This document shows, one piece after another, positions 22,215-33,393 of a stretch of DNA of 55,000 nucleotides (position 1 is the stretch's first letter; each line of letters opens with the position of its first letter). Location: assembly GCA_963575745.1 (NCBI GenBank), contig CAUYUJ010016345.1, forward strand, positions 175,001 to 230,000, written 5' to 3'. Source of the DNA: Prorocentrum cordatum (lineage: Eukaryota > Sar > Dinophyceae > Prorocentrales > Prorocentraceae). The position numbers and the translations under genes are program-made. The notes under the pieces are model-generated. The model was not told the DNA's origin and ran no database searches. It was given only the letters and a program-made list of their open reading frames with translations.

Positions 22215-24467
22215 GTGGTGCAGCAGGAGCAGCTGGAGAAGCAGAAGTTGCAAGCGATGCAACAGCAACAGCTTCAGATCGTGTCAGCCTCGGGTCGCAT
22301 GATGGGGGAGGTGCTGACCTGGGACTCCTCGAAGGGCTTCGGGTTCGTGGGCTGCCCCGAAATCAAAGCAAAGCACGGCAAAGACGTCTTCATTCACAGG
22401 AGGTTCACGGGCCTCATGCTGGAGGTTGGCGAAGTGTTGAGCTTCACAGTGGAGATGAACGAGCAGCAGCAGCCACAGGCCAGGAACATCGAGAAGCTCC
22501 AGGAGCTTACGCAGCAGCGGGCCCTGGTCAAGCTGCTGGAGCAGCACCGCCTCGCAGGTGCCAGCCTCGCGGGCGCCGGTTTCGCAGGCCAGCCAACCCA
22601 GCTCGTCGCGGGTGCCGCCACCCAGCAGCTGCAGCAGGGAAGCGGACAGTTCTTCCAGTTCTCCCCCGGAACAGTGCCCCAGCACACGCAGAAGCAGCAG
22701 CCAGCAGATGCCGCCTTGCAGTCAGCATCAGTGCAGCAGTTGCTGCAGCAGTTGCTGCAGCAGCAACTGCTGCAGCAGCAGCTCCAGCAGCAGGCGCAGC
22801 AGCAGCAAATGCAGCAGCAGCAGCAAGTGCAGCCTCAGGCAAAGCCGCAGCAGGATGCGCAGCCGCCTCCGCTGCAGCAGCAGCAGGGGCAGCCTCCGCT
22901 GCTGCAGCAGCAGCAGCCTCAAACGCAGCAGCCGAAGCCGCCCGCAGCAGTACAACAGCAGGAGCCGGCTCCCACGCAACAGGAGCCAGCGACGACGAAG
23001 CGGGAACCAGCAGCGCAGGAGGTACAGGCGGCGGGCGCCCCCCTGGCAGGGCCCGCCGCCACCCTGGCGGCCCTCTTGTCGACCATGCCTGCCAAGGCCG
23101 GAGGCGCCGCTCCGCCGAGGGCAGTTGCCGCCGACCAGGCGGATTCGCCGCCGCCCCCGCCGCCTGGGCCGCCGCCAGGCACGCCCGCACAGGCCGCGCC
23201 GGCGGTCGCAACCCTGGCGGCGGGCGAGTCGGCGCCGCCGCCGCCGCCGCCGCCGCCCCCAGGGGCGCCCGCCACCACGGCGCCCACCGCCACGTCGCAC
23301 GCCACCACGGCGCCCGTCGCCGCGGCGCCCGCCGCAGTGGCGCCCGCTGCAGTGGCGCCCGCCGTCGCGGCGCCCGCCGCTGCCCCCGCGGAGGCGAAGG
23401 CGAAGGTGGCGCCCGCTGGGCCGGTGCCGGCCTTCCGCAGCAGCTACGTCATCGGGCGGCCTCGCCCCGTGGGACGGCCCCCAGCGCCGGCGCAGCAGGA
23501 GACCATCTCGGCTGACCCAGCGGCGGCCAGCACGGTGATGCCGGCGGCGGCGGCGGAGCCAGCGGCAACGACGGAGGGGGCGAAGCCTGCAGACGGGACC
23601 CCAAGCGGATCGGTGGGGCAGGAGAGAGCCGACAAGGGTGGAGAGGATGCGGTGCGCGGCTCGGACGGGCAGGCGCCCGGCGCCCCTGGAGGTGCGACGG
23701 CCGCGGCGGTGGCAGCGGCTGCCGCGGCCATCGAGACGGACCGTCGGTTCCTGTCTGTGCTGCGGCGCAGCGGCAGCCGCCAGGACAGGAAGAGGCTCCG
23801 GAGCGAGGGCTCCTCTGGCGGCCGAGGGCCCAAGCGCAGGAGGGCCGCCAGCCGCAGCCCGAGCCGCAGCCGCCGCGGGAGCGCGAAGGACGCCCAGCGC
23901 CGCCGCGCCCGCAGCTCCAGCAGCTCCCGCTGCCGCAGCCGCGGCCAGCGCGCTGGCGGCAACCGCGCCAAGGCGAGGGCAAAGGCGAAGTCCGACTCCA
24001 GCTCTGCGTCGTCCGGCAGCAGAGGCAGGAGGAAGAGGGAGAGGGACAAGCAGAAGGAGAAAGAGAAGGAGAGGGAGAGGGAAAAAGAAAAGAAGGAGAA
24101 GGAGAAGGCGAAGGCCAAAGAGAAGCTGAAAGAGAAAGAGAAGAAGGCTAAGGCTCTAGCGGCGAAGGAGAAGGAACTGGAGAAGAAGAAGAGAGCAAAG
24201 GCGAAAGAAAAAGAACTGGCGAAGGCCAAGGCGAAGGCGAAGGCGGAGAAGAAGGCAAAAGACAAGAAAGCCGCCGCCAAAGCTGCTGCCAAGGAGAAGG
24301 CCGAAGAAGGAGCCAAGAAGAAGAAAGCGAAGGCGGCTGCGAAGAAGAAGGCGAAGCAGTGCTCGTCCTCGTCCTGCTCCTCCTACTCGTCCGAGGGCTC
24401 TGGCAGCGGCGCTGGGAGCTCGGAGGACTCGTCAGGCAGTGGCGCAAAAAGCCGTCCTCACAGATAG
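22215..24467 (+). CDS. Cold-shock-domain, SR-like nuclear RNA-binding protein (last exon)
   Basis: Acceptor ACCTGCAG/GTGGTG at 22214; 750 codons to a TAG at 24465-24467. Order: a short Gln/Lys segment; a cold-shock domain at exon residues about 31-97, with GEVLTW, the RNP1-like KGFGFV (40-45) and the RNP2-like DVFIH (57-61); long Gln-rich stretches; Pro/Ala repeats (VAPAAVAPAVAAP); an Arg/Ser segment (RSPSRSRR, about residues 550-595); a Lys/Glu-rich probable charged helix; and a Ser-rich end. Known cold-shock domains bind single-stranded RNA or DNA, and SR tails act in mRNA processing, so a nuclear RNA-binding role is likely; the exact role is unknown. If the upstream frame is used without splicing, the first in-frame ATG is 22257. 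With the exon at 12379 the product would exceed 1,200 residues. Confidence 0.75.
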   Translation: MVQQEQLEKQKLQAMQQQQLQIVSASGRMMGEVLTWDSSKGFGFVGCPEIKAKHGKDVFIHRRFTGLMLEVGEVLSFTVEMNEQQQPQARNIEKLQELTQQRALVKLLEQHRLAGASLAGAGFAGQPTQLVAGAATQQLQQGSGQFFQFSPGTVPQHTQKQQPADAALQSASVQQLLQQLLQQQLLQQQLQQQAQQQQMQQQQQVQPQAKPQQDAQPPPLQQQQGQPPLLQQQQPQTQQPKPPAAVQQQEPAPTQQEPATTKREPAAQEVQAAGAPLAGPAATLAALLSTMPAKAGGAAPPRAVAADQADSPPPPPPGPPPGTPAQAAPAVATLAAGESAPPPPPPPPPGAPATTAPTATSHATTAPVAAAPAAVAPAAVAPAVAAPAAAPAEAKAKVAPAGPVPAFRSSYVIGRPRPVGRPPAPAQQETISADPAAASTVMPAAAAEPAATTEGAKPADGTPSGSVGQERADKGGEDAVRGSDGQAPGAPGGATAAAVAAAAAAIETDRRFLSVLRRSGSRQDRKRLRSEGSSGGRGPKRRRAASRSPSRSRRGSAKDAQRRRARSSSSSRCRSRGQRAGGNRAKARAKAKSDSSSASSGSRGRRKRERDKQKEKEKEREREKEKKEKEKAKAKEKLKEKEKKAKALAAKEKELEKKKRAKAKEKELAKAKAKAKAEKKAKDKKAAAKAAAKEKAEEGAKKKKAKAAAKKKAKQCSSSSCSSYSSEGSGSGAGSSEDSSGSGAKSRPHR

Positions 24468-24592
24468 CTCCTCCTTGGTGTACCACTGGCCGTGCCGGCA
24501 GGGGCAGGGCGGGCAGGGCGTTTCGCTCGAGGGCTCCCCACAGGTTATGACCGTGATGCTTGGAACGCCCCCACATTGTCACAAGAGGACGG

Positions 24593-24690
24593 CGAACCCT
24601 TTTCAACGTGTGGCTCTCGCCTCTGCACCGAGCACATCCGTTTTCAAAAATGCAGCAGGTACATGGCCCGAGGGCGGATGACACCCTTGC
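24593..24690. repeat. Single unit of the 83-bp family
   Basis: GGCGAACCCTTTTCAACGTG, GGCTCTCGCC and TTTTCAAAAATGCAGCAGG match the 83-bp repeats at 14.0-14.6 and 45.2-45.5 kb. It lies 125 bp downstream of the cold-shock gene stop codon. Confidence 0.6.
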
Positions 24691-24699
24691 GGCAGAAAA

Positions 24700-24905
24700 C
24701 CCTAAGCAGGTTCGCACGGTTACGATGGGGGGAAAGATGGAGGGTCACGATGGGGGGCCGCGGTGATCGGGATAGAGGTAGGGATAGGGGTATCGGGCTT
24801 CGGAGTACAGGGATAGTGATCGGGATGGGGATGGGGGCAGGGATATAGGATAGGGGCAAAAAAGGATAGAAGAGCACACAGGTATCGGCAGAGGGATAGC
24901 GATGG
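24700..24905. repeat. Degenerate GGGATA/GATGGGG tract
   Basis: Words GGGATAGG, GATCGGGAT and GGATGGGG recur over about 200 bp. It does not match the TTTAGGG telomere unit. Confidence 0.7.
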
Positions 24906-24985
24906 CAACGCGAGGTCACGGCAGGCCGTGGGAGGTAACGGGAGGCCACGTCGCCAGCCCGATTCCAGACCTGGCAGCGCACGGA

Positions 24986-26122
24986 TTATCCGTAAGGGCT
25001 TCGCCCCCTGCCGCCGGCCCCCTCTCTCGGAGAATGGGCCATGGAAGAGCTAAGTTATGAGGCCTTGGCGCTGTCGTGAAGCAGTATCGAAACTTCATGC
25101 GAAGCCGAGTCGCAATCAGCAAAGCCAACTGATCACAAGAGGGGTTACCACACCTGGCGATTGGTAAGACGTGTATGGTTTAAGGGCTTGGTTACCACAC
25201 CTTGCGATGAAAGGGCCGAGGGAGTTCTCGCAGTTTGGGTTACCACGCCTTGCGATGGATGTGCGTGATGGGTTCGAATTTCAGAAATGTGGCAAATCCC
25301 CTGTGTTTTTGGACCCTGACCCCGCGGATCTGCGTGAGGGGTGGCACCGAATTTCAGAAATGTGGCAAATCCCCTGTGTTTTTGGACCCTGACCCCGCGG
25401 ATCTGCGTGAGGGGTGGCACCGAATTTCAGAAATGTGGCAAATCCCATGTGTTTTTGGACCCTGACCCCGCGGATCTGCGTGAGGGGTGGCACCGAATTT
25501 CAGAAATGTGGCAAATCCCATGTGTTTTTGGACCCTGACCCCGCGGATCTGCGTGAGGGGTGGCACCGAATTTCAGAAATGTGGCAAATCCCATGTGTTT
25601 TTGGACCCTGACCCCGCGGATCTGCGTGAGGGGTGGCACCGAATTTCAGAAATGTGGCAAATCCCATGTGTTTTTGGACCCTGACCCCGCGGATCTGCGT
25701 GAGGGGTGGCCCCGCGGATCTGCGTGAGGGGTGGCACCGAATTTCAGAAATGTGGCAAATCCCATGTGTTTTTGGACCCTGACCCCGCGGATCTGCGTGA
25801 GGGGTGGCACCGAATTTCAGAAATGTTGCAAATCCCCTGTGTTTTTGGACCCTGACCCCGCGGATCTGCGTGAGGGGTGTCGATTTCGAGCCCCCCCAGT
25901 AATTCAGACAACGCGCCCAGGGGACGCTGGAAAATCCTGTTTGGGCCTCCCACCCCCTCGCGCGGTCAATCAACTAGTTACAGTAACCAGCAAGAAGTCA
26001 ACTAGTTACAGTAACCAGCAAGAGGCAGAACTGTAACACTGGAAACTAGAAACTACAACTGGTACAGGAAACTACGAATCACGCGCCTCGCAGCCTGGTG
26101 GCCCCACAAGGGGGCCGGCGGA
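24986..26122. mobile_element. 1.1-kb repeated element with 73-bp minisatellite, copy 1
   Basis: Nearly identical to 43797-44980, same orientation. It starts TTATCCGTAAGGGCTTCG and ends GGCCCCACAAGGGGGCCGG. A perfect 13-bp inverted repeat lies near the ends (CCGCCGGCCCCCT at 25011-25023, its complement at 26109-26121). Inside: three GGTTACCACACCTTGCGAT units (25143-25257), eight 73-bp units, then a duplicated AACTAGTTACAGTAACCAGC (25971-26025). No protein is encoded. A non-autonomous transposon is the likeliest reading; segmental duplication is the alternative. No target duplication was seen. Confidence 0.6.
25260..25880. repeat. 73-bp minisatellite, eight units
   Basis: Unit contains GAATTTCAGAAATGTGGCAA, then TGTTTTTGGACCCTGACC and CCGCGGATCTGCGTGAGGGG. 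One junction (about 25707-25731) has a 24-bp internal duplication. 73 is not a multiple of three and frames close within about 70 codons. Confidence 0.95.
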
Positions 26123-26690
26123 GTTCCTTAGGAGAAGCATTGTGGATCTTTCTGGACAAGCTGCTCAGGGAATCGTATTCCAAACGCGGCGATCGCCTTA
26201 GCGCTACGCTGTTTCCTCTTACAGCCTGACACAGTCAAGCAGACGGGGCGCGGCCTTTTTTCAAAATGATGTTCTTGCTTTCGACCCCTCAGAGATTATG
26301 GTCCGCGCATTAACATGCACAACAGTCACGCGTATGTCTCACTCTTCGATTTGAAATGACACTTTTGGGGTTATACGATGATCCATGTCGACAGTTCCGA
26401 TTCCCAAAACATGGCTTGCATTGCGTGGGCCTTTGTTTCGTACTCAGGAATGGGCTGGGCGTTCCGGTTTTCGCGTGATGCCCCTGCGGGCGTCTTGTGT
26501 TGATTGGGAGTTTTGGGCCTTACGCTGGTGGGCGCCTCGTGTTGGCTGGGTGTTCCAGGTTTTGGCTTAGTGGGCTCCCGCGGGAACCTCGCGGGCACCT
26601 CGTGTGCGCCCCGTGTTGGCTGGGAGTTTCAGGCTGTCACCTGGTAGGCCCCCGCAGGTGCCTCGGGGGAACCTCGCGTTGGCTGGGAAT
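26123..26690. other. Unassigned sequence
   Basis: No gene or clear repeat; from about 26470 to 26690 GGCGCCTCGTG/TTGGCTGGG words recur loosely. Confidence 0.4.
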
Positions 26691-26699
26691 TTCCACGAA

Positions 26700-27015
26700 T
26701 GGCAGCGCGGGGTCCACGAAGGGCTGAAACAGGGCCGCGAAGGGCAGCGAGGGGGCCACAAAGGGCTGCAACGGGGCCACGAAGGGCAGCGAGGGGGCAA
26801 CGAAGGGCTGCACGGGGCCACGAAGGGCAGCAGGGGTCCACGAAGGGCTGCAAAGGGGCCCCGAAGGGCAGCGAGGGGACCACGAAGGCCTGCAACGGGG
26901 CCACGAAAGGCAGCGAGGGGGCCGCGAAGGGCTGCAAGGGGGCCGAGCAGCGAGGGGGCCACGAAGGGCTGCAACGGGGCCACGAAGGGTTGCAACGGAG
27001 CCACGAACGGCAGCG
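26700..27015. repeat. Tandem repeat GGGCCACGAAGGGCTGCAAC type
   Basis: About 14 units of 20-22 bp alternating between CGAAGGGCTGCAAC and CGAAGGGCAGCGAGG forms. Ala/Arg/Gly frames follow from the repeat. Confidence 0.9.
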
Positions 27016-27017
27016 AG

Positions 27018-27315
27018 ATCCCGATTCCTAAGTAAGCTGTGAGGGAGTCCTAGGCGTGAGCGCGACTCCTGGGTGCCTGAGTGTCGGGAGCGCGGCGTTT
27101 GAGTAAATCGCGGGGAACTCCAACGCAAGATTGCGATTCTTAAGTAAGTTGCAAGCCAGTCTCCAGCGAGAGCGCGACTCCAGAGCGCCGAGAGAGCGAT
27201 TCCTGAATCGTACGCAGGTCCCAAGCGAGAGCGACTCCTGAGTAAAGTGCGAGGTACTCTCAGGCGGGAGCGAGGGTCTTGGCTAAATTGTGAGGAAGTA
27301 TGAGGCGGGAGCCGT
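27018..27315. repeat. Degenerate 35/70-bp repeat
   Basis: GATTCCTAAGTAAGCTGTGA-like words recur near 27021, 27098, 27133, 27199, 27233 and 27275, alternating with GCGAGAGCGACTCC words. Confidence 0.6.
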
Positions 27316-27340
27316 TGTTGTTGTAACCCGGGGGCCAGGG

Positions 27341-27962
27341 GCGCAGTTTGACCTTTTGTGATTATCTTTGGTGAAGAACAGGGTGCGAGCCCGGGGGGAG
27401 CATTTCAATTGACAAACACAATGGTCATCGGAGGGGGGATTGACAATAGTGATTCTCCAGTAGTGAGAAGTCAACAGCAACAGCAACAATAACAAGAACA
27501 ACAACAACAACAACTACAACAACAACAACAACAACAGCAACAACAACAACAACAACAATTATGCTAACGGAGTTCCCCACATAAAGATGTTACGGGGTTC
27601 CATTGCTTCTTGTCTGCGCTCTGGTGGGGCCTCCCTGGAGGGGTGGGAGGGGCGCAGTTTGAACCTTTTGTGATTATCTTTGGTGAAGAACAGGGTGCGA
27701 GCCCGCTCGGGGGGAGCATTTCAATTGACAAACACAATGGTCATCGGAGGGGGGATTGACAATAGTGATTCTCCAGTAGTGAGAAGTCAACAGCAACAGC
27801 AACAATAACAAGAACAACAACAACAACAACTACAACAACAACAACAACAACAGCAACAACAACAACAACAACAATTATGCTAACGGAGTTCCCCACATAA
27901 AGATGTTACGGGGTTCCATTGCTTCTTGTCTGCGCTCTGGTGGGGCCTCCCTGGAGGGGTGG
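27341..27962. repeat. 311-bp tandem duplication carrying an AAC tract
   Basis: Two consecutive copies (starts 27341 and 27652) of GCGCAGTTTGACC, CAATGGTCATCGGAGG, an (AAC)n tract, and a tail GGCCTCCCTGGAGGGGTGGG that is itself a piece of the following 77-bp satellite. The second copy has a small CTCG insertion. Confidence 0.9.
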
Positions 27963-29655
27963 GAGGGGCACGAAACCTGATGAATAATATGGTGTGCGAA
28001 TGCCCTGCCCGCTCTGGTGGGGCCTCCCTGGAGGGGTGGGAGGGGCACGAAACTTGATAAATAATATGGTGTACGGATACCCTGCCCGCTCTGGTGGGGC
28101 CTCCCTGGAGGGGTGGGAGGGGCACGACACCTGATAAATATCATGGTGTGCGAATACCCTGCCCGCTCTGGTGGGGCCTCCCTGGAGGGGCGGGAACGGC
28201 ACGAAACCTAATAATAAAATATGCTGCGAATACCCTGCCCGCTCTGGCGGGGCCTCCCTGGAGGGGTGGGAGGGGCACGAAACCTGATAAATAGCATGGT
28301 GTGCGAATGCCCTGCCCGCTCTGGTGGTGCCTCCCTGGAGGGGTGGGAGGGGCATGAAACTTGATAAATCATATCGTGTGCGAATACCCTGCCCGCTCTG
28401 GCGGGGCCTCCCTGGAATGTTGGGAGGGGCGCGAAACCTGATAAATAACATGGTGTGCGGATACCCTGCCCGCTCTGGTGGGGCCTCCCTGGAGGGGTGG
28501 AGGGGCACGAAACCTGATAAATACATGGTGTGCGAATACCCTGCTCGCTCAGGCGGGGCCTCCCTGGAGGGGTGGGAGGGGCACGAAACCTGATAAATAA
28601 CATGGTGTGCGAATACCCTGCTCGCTCAGGCGGGGCCTCCCTGGAGGGGTGGGAGGGGCACGAAACCTGATAAATAACATGGTGTGCGAATGCCCTGCTC
28701 GCTCAGGCGGGGCCCCCCTGGAGGGGTGGGAGGGGCACGGATAAATAACATGGTGTGCGGCTCGCTCAGGCGGGGCCTCCCTGGAGGGGTGGGAATGGCA
28801 GGATACCTGATAAACAACATGGTGTGCGAATGCCCTGCCCGCTCTGGTGGGGCCTCCCTGGAGGGGTGGGAGGGGCATGAAACCTGATAAATAACATGGT
28901 GTGCGAATACCCTGCTCGTTCAGACGGGGCCTCCCTGGAGGGATGGGTGGGGCAGGAAACCTGATAAATACCATGGTGTGCGAATACCCTGCTCGCTCAG
29001 GCGGGGCCTCCCTGGAGGGGTGGGAGGGACACGAAACCTGATAAAGAACATGGTGTGCGAATACCCTGCTCGCTCAGGCGGGGCCTCCCTGGAGAGGTAG
29101 GAGGGGCACGAAACCTGATAAATAATATGGTGTGCGAATACCCTGCTCGCTCAGGCGGGGCCCCTCTGGAGGGGTGGGAGGGGCACGAAACCTGATAAAT
29201 AACATGGTGTGCGAATACCCTGCCCGCTCAGGCGGGCCTCCCTGGAGGGGTGGGAGGGGCACGAAACCTGATAAATAACATGGTGTGCGAATACCCTGCT
29301 CGCTCAGGCGGGGCCTCCCTGGAGGGGTGGGAGGGGCACGAAACCTGATAAATAACATGGTGTGCGAATACAGGCGGGCCTCCCTGGAGGGGTGGGAACG
29401 AAACCTGATAAATAACATGGTGTGCGAATACCCTGCTCGCTCAGGCGGGGCCTCCCTGGAGAGATGGGAGGGGCACGAAACCTGATAAATAACATGGTGT
29501 GCGAATACCCTGCTCGCTCAGGCGGGGCCTCCCTGGAGGGGTGGGAGGGGCGCGAAACCTGATAAATAACATGGTGTGCGAATACCCTGCTCGCTCAGGC
29601 GGGGCCTCCCTGGAGGGGTGGGAGGGGCACGAAACCTGATAAAGAACATGGTGTG
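27915..29655. repeat. 77-bp satellite A, about 22 units
   Basis: Unit contains GTGTGCGAATACCCTGC, then CAGGCGGGGCCTCCCTGGAG, GGGGTGGGAGGGGCACGAAA and CCTGATAAATAACATG. The CCTCCCTGGAGG core is palindromic. Early units have CGCTCTGGTGG and later units CGCTCAGGCGG. Some units are shortened. Minus-strand frames up to 206 codons are artefacts. Confidence 0.95.
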
Positions 29656-29765
29656 AGGAAAGGCATGGTATGGTATGGGATGGTGGATGCATGGTATGGT
29701 ATGGTAAGGTGTTGGTAAGGTATGGTATGGAGTGGCATGGTATTGGTATGGTATGATACAGTATG
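29656..29765. repeat. (TATGG)n pentanucleotide repeat
   Basis: Degenerate ATGGT/TATGG/ATGGG words immediately after satellite A. Confidence 0.85.
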
Positions 29766-29829
29766 GGATGGTGCATGAAGCGGGAGGAGGAGGAGGAGAG
29801 GATGTCCTGGGAAAACAAGAACCCCAATC

Positions 29830-29945
29830 AGGATGTGGGGAACAACAACAACGACAACAACAACAACAACAACAGCAACAGCAACAGCAAGAAAAAGAAC
29901 AATAACAACAATAACAACAACAACAACAACAACAACAACAATCAT
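29830..29945. repeat. (AAC)n microsatellite
   Basis: AAC/ACA triplets with AGC and AAG interruptions. Poly-Asn and poly-Thr frames are artefacts. Confidence 0.9.
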
Positions 29946-30229
29946 TTTACCCGAACGCGTGGTGTTCTCCCCAGTGCCCGGGTTTTCATACGACACCAGG
30001 CAATACCCCCACTTCGTGGGGGGGCATTACAAGCTCTACCAAATATCCAAACGACTCTTCGCGACCACCCAAACCCAGCTTCCCGCCCTATGACGTTGGG
30101 ACACTTCACTTCGTGGCGTGCGGACGACCGTGGCTACTACACTGGCGTGGGGTACACACCCACAGAACTTGGTCACTTATTCGGGGCGCGCATGTGCCCA
30201 GCATGGTGCAATTGTGCCATACAATACAT

Positions 30230-31745
30230 AATACAGAGAGACTTCGGTTTTTTTGGAGATTTCGGCGTGCGCGCGCAAAAAACGAATGTGTCCCGCATGG
30301 TATTATTTGACAGGGATGATGGCCCTGGCAGGTGCGCAACCGTTGTCGCAGAAGTTCGAAAAAGTTGCTCGCAAAAGCCCGTTTGACAGAAATGTTTAAA
30401 AAGTGTTGGTTTTCCTACGAATCCGCAAGAGCGCGCGGGATGAGATTTTGACATTTTTTTGTTGAAAAACCATTGGTTTTTTGATGTTTTTATGTTAAAA
30501 TCGCTCCGAACACTAAGCTTTTGGAAGGATTTCGTCTTGCGCGCGCGAATGTCCACTTTACCTTATTTTTTACAAGGGATTCTTGAAATTTGATTATATT
30601 TGAACAAGAAATTTCATTTTATAGTGTTTTTTGCAAGGGAAAGCGGATTACAACAAAACAACCGGATCTTGATCACCTCGAATTACCTGAGGCTTCCTCA
30701 CGAAAATGATGAAAACGTGGCTGCGGCCTAGGCGCGGCGGGGGGGGCGCGCACCAGGGGGCCCAACAATAATTATTCTTTAGAATTAATAATGTTCAACA
30801 ACAACAACACCAACAACAACAACAACAGCAGCAGCAACAACAACAACAACGTCAACAAGAACACCAATATTGCAGATGCTCTGCCCGCGCGAATGTGCTG
30901 AAATCGTATGAAACATTGTTTCAGCCATTTCGCCCAGATGCCGCATTCTCATCCTAGCCACGCGGTTCACCCACGTTGATCCAGCATGCGCCCACTGCAC
31001 GAACCTGGATCAACGAATACCATGTGGGCCACACGCGACCTGCCACGCGAGCTTATCGAAATCCTTCGAAAGTTCACTGTTCCGAAGCATCTCAAAATAT
31101 TGCCGTTCACGACGTCTGAAAACAAACGTTCGTTCTTCAATTGAAAGATTGCACGTGGTTGAATTTCCTCGCGCTCGCGCTTCCTCAGCATCACCTTCAA
31201 TAGCGTCGCCGCATCACGTCATCGTCATCGACAATCGCCGCCATTGCCGCAATCATCACCCACGCATTTCTATTAGCGACATTGACATCATCCTCGTCAT
31301 CGGCGTTTCCAGCGTCGGCACTGTCATTGACCTTACCGTCGTCATCGTCATCATCGCCCCCACGCTTGCTGCTATCATCATCTTTGCCGCCATTGCCCAC
31401 GACCTTATTATACCGCGAACGCCCGAACCATCGACCCGCATTGAAGTGCCCACGCACCAGCGCGGCTTTTGATACGTGGTGGGACGCTGCCACTGGTAAG
31501 CGCCATCGCGGCCGCATCGGTCGTGTCAAACCGGCAGTCCGCTATGCGCGCAAGCTTGCGCGCGCCAGCGCGGCCGCAGAGAAGCGCCAGCCGCGGCCAA
31601 GCAGTCATCGCAATCGCCGCCGCATGGGTTTCGGACATCAGGATGCGGGTGTGAGGGTAGGATTTGTTCGAGCAGTGGGGCTGACAATTCCAAGCTCTTA
31701 GAATGAATTGCACCACGGAGCTTGTCCCACAAAGCTTGCACCACG
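30230..31745. repeat. Dispersed composite repeat, copy 4 (diverged)
   Basis: AT-richer first part with GGCGTGCGCGCGC and A runs. The second part shows the GTC/ATC-rich module (31200-31400), CATCGCGGCCGCATCGGTCG, GCAATCGCCGCCGCATGGGT, GATGCGGGTGTGAGGG and TTGCACCACG units. An (AAC)n tract sits inside at 30796-30862. Confidence 0.6.
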
Positions 31746-32700
31746 CCTACACCTACAGAGTGCAATTGCCCACTCTTCGGGGCCCACGCTGGCAAATATA
31801 GTTACAGCGCCTTCAGGTTTCATCGCGCTACACCTTGCCATAGAACCCCTCAGGATAGACGAGGCAACTCTTTTTCAAAATGATAGGGGCACGCTTGAGT
31901 TCCAGGCCCGTTGTGTATTCTCTGTTGAAGGGACCAGCCCCCATATTGAAAACTTATGCTTGAGAGGATGCATGAGTAGGGGACTTGGGACGGGAGCGTG
32001 TGTTGCAATATCGTTGATATGTGTGGGATGCTTCAGATACTATAGACATGTTCCTGCTCGTCATCATCCTGCTTCTCGTTCTGCTCGTTGTTTTCCTCTA
32101 CCCCATGTGCCTCCCCCTCCTCCCACTCCTGCCCATCATCGGTCGGTTGTCCCTTCCCCCCGCCCCCTCCTCATTCTGCATCCTTGCAGCTCATCGCGTC
32201 TATTGTCCTTGGCCAAGCTTGGCGACGGCCAGCGGATGACCACGAGATGGAAGAGAGTGGGGTGTGATGAGGAAGAGAGGCAGGGTAAGGAGGAGGACGG
32301 TAGACGAGACGGCGGAGAAGGGAAGGAGGGAGAGAGACCACCTTTTGTGGTAGAAGTGGACGGGAAGAAGGAGGGAGCGGGAGGAGGTGGATGGGGGGAT
32401 GTTGAGTCGTAGCGTGATGCTCTCTCGGCTTCAACCAGGGCAACATTTGAAGCTGAACGCGCAGGAAGGTCTTATCGAAGCTGCGCCACAGCTTGAGACC
32501 TGGTGAGCGAGTCAAGGAGTAGCCCCTGGCCACCCCAAGACCAAGACGCGCGCGAGGAGGAGGGAGGAAGGGGAGGGGCAAGGAGACAAGCTAGGTGCGC
32601 TCGCGTCATATCTGTCGTCATACCCCCTCCCTCCCAACCCTTACCATGGCGCAGATCTCTTCTTTATGCGCACAGGCTGATGTCGAGCAAGGCAATGATC
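31746..32700. other. Unassigned sequence with CT- and GA-rich tracts
   Basis: CT-rich at 32080-32180, GA-rich at 32240-32400, and about 80 bp of C/T-rich sequence near 32620. No gene is supported. Confidence 0.45.
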
Positions 32701-32714
32701 CCGAGAGGGTTTGC

Positions 32715-32900
32715 GATGCATGGTAAAGCACGGCATAGCATGGTGTAGAAGCGCGCGGCAGAGCAGAGCATGTCATAGCATGGCTTGGCATTGCGGAGTG
32801 TAGCATTGCATCACAAAGCGCAACATCACAAAGCATGGTATCGCACAGCGGAGCACAACGCAACATCGCATTGCATGCCATGGCATGGCACGGGATGCCT
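32715..32900. repeat. Degenerate GCATGG/GCATAG repeat
   Basis: Irregular five- to six-base units AGCAT, GGCAT and GCACA over about 185 bp, ending in palindromic GCATGCCATGGCATGGC. Confidence 0.75.
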
Positions 32901-33393
32901 TGGGAGAGCGCCTTGGAGGGTAAATGGCCCGTGCACGAAAGGAGAAGGCCTGTCCGGAAGCCCGGCTCCATGTCTTGCGCAACCGTGCTTGCCCGATGTG
33001 TGGCGCTTTCGAATGCCAAGTGCCGTCTGATAGGACTACTGTAATAGCGTAAGGTCCCGCCCCTTCCTTTCGACACGCTGCCTTGCGTTCCCCGAGCCCC
33101 CTTCCAAATCTCGGACAGCTCTGCACGAGGCGTGGCGGATGGCCCGAAGACTTCCAGAAGCTCCAGGGAACGCACAGAAATTGCCGACGGCGACAATGAC
33201 GCAAACGACGACGGCGGCAGTGGCGGGGGAAGCTGCGGCGGGCAAGGACAGATGTCAGGGAATAAATAGTACGGCAGGCTGCCAGGCTCGATGGTCTGGC
33301 TTCCGTGAACAATCAGCTCACACTGGGCCCTGGGCCCCTCTCGGGGTCAAGTCGGATCGGCGCTTTCCAGCCAGATCGTTGTTCAAGGTCCTC

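Noticed and set aside
24700-24905. Interstitial telomere repeat
   Set aside because: Units are GGGATA/GATGGGG, not TTTAGGG, and irregular.
25264-25280. tRNA T-loop-like GGTTCGAAT
   Set aside because: Only the first minisatellite unit has it; no acceptor stem or anticodon arm can be drawn around it.
25260-25880. CRISPR array
   Set aside because: The 73-bp units are contiguous tandem copies without unique spacers, in a eukaryotic genome.
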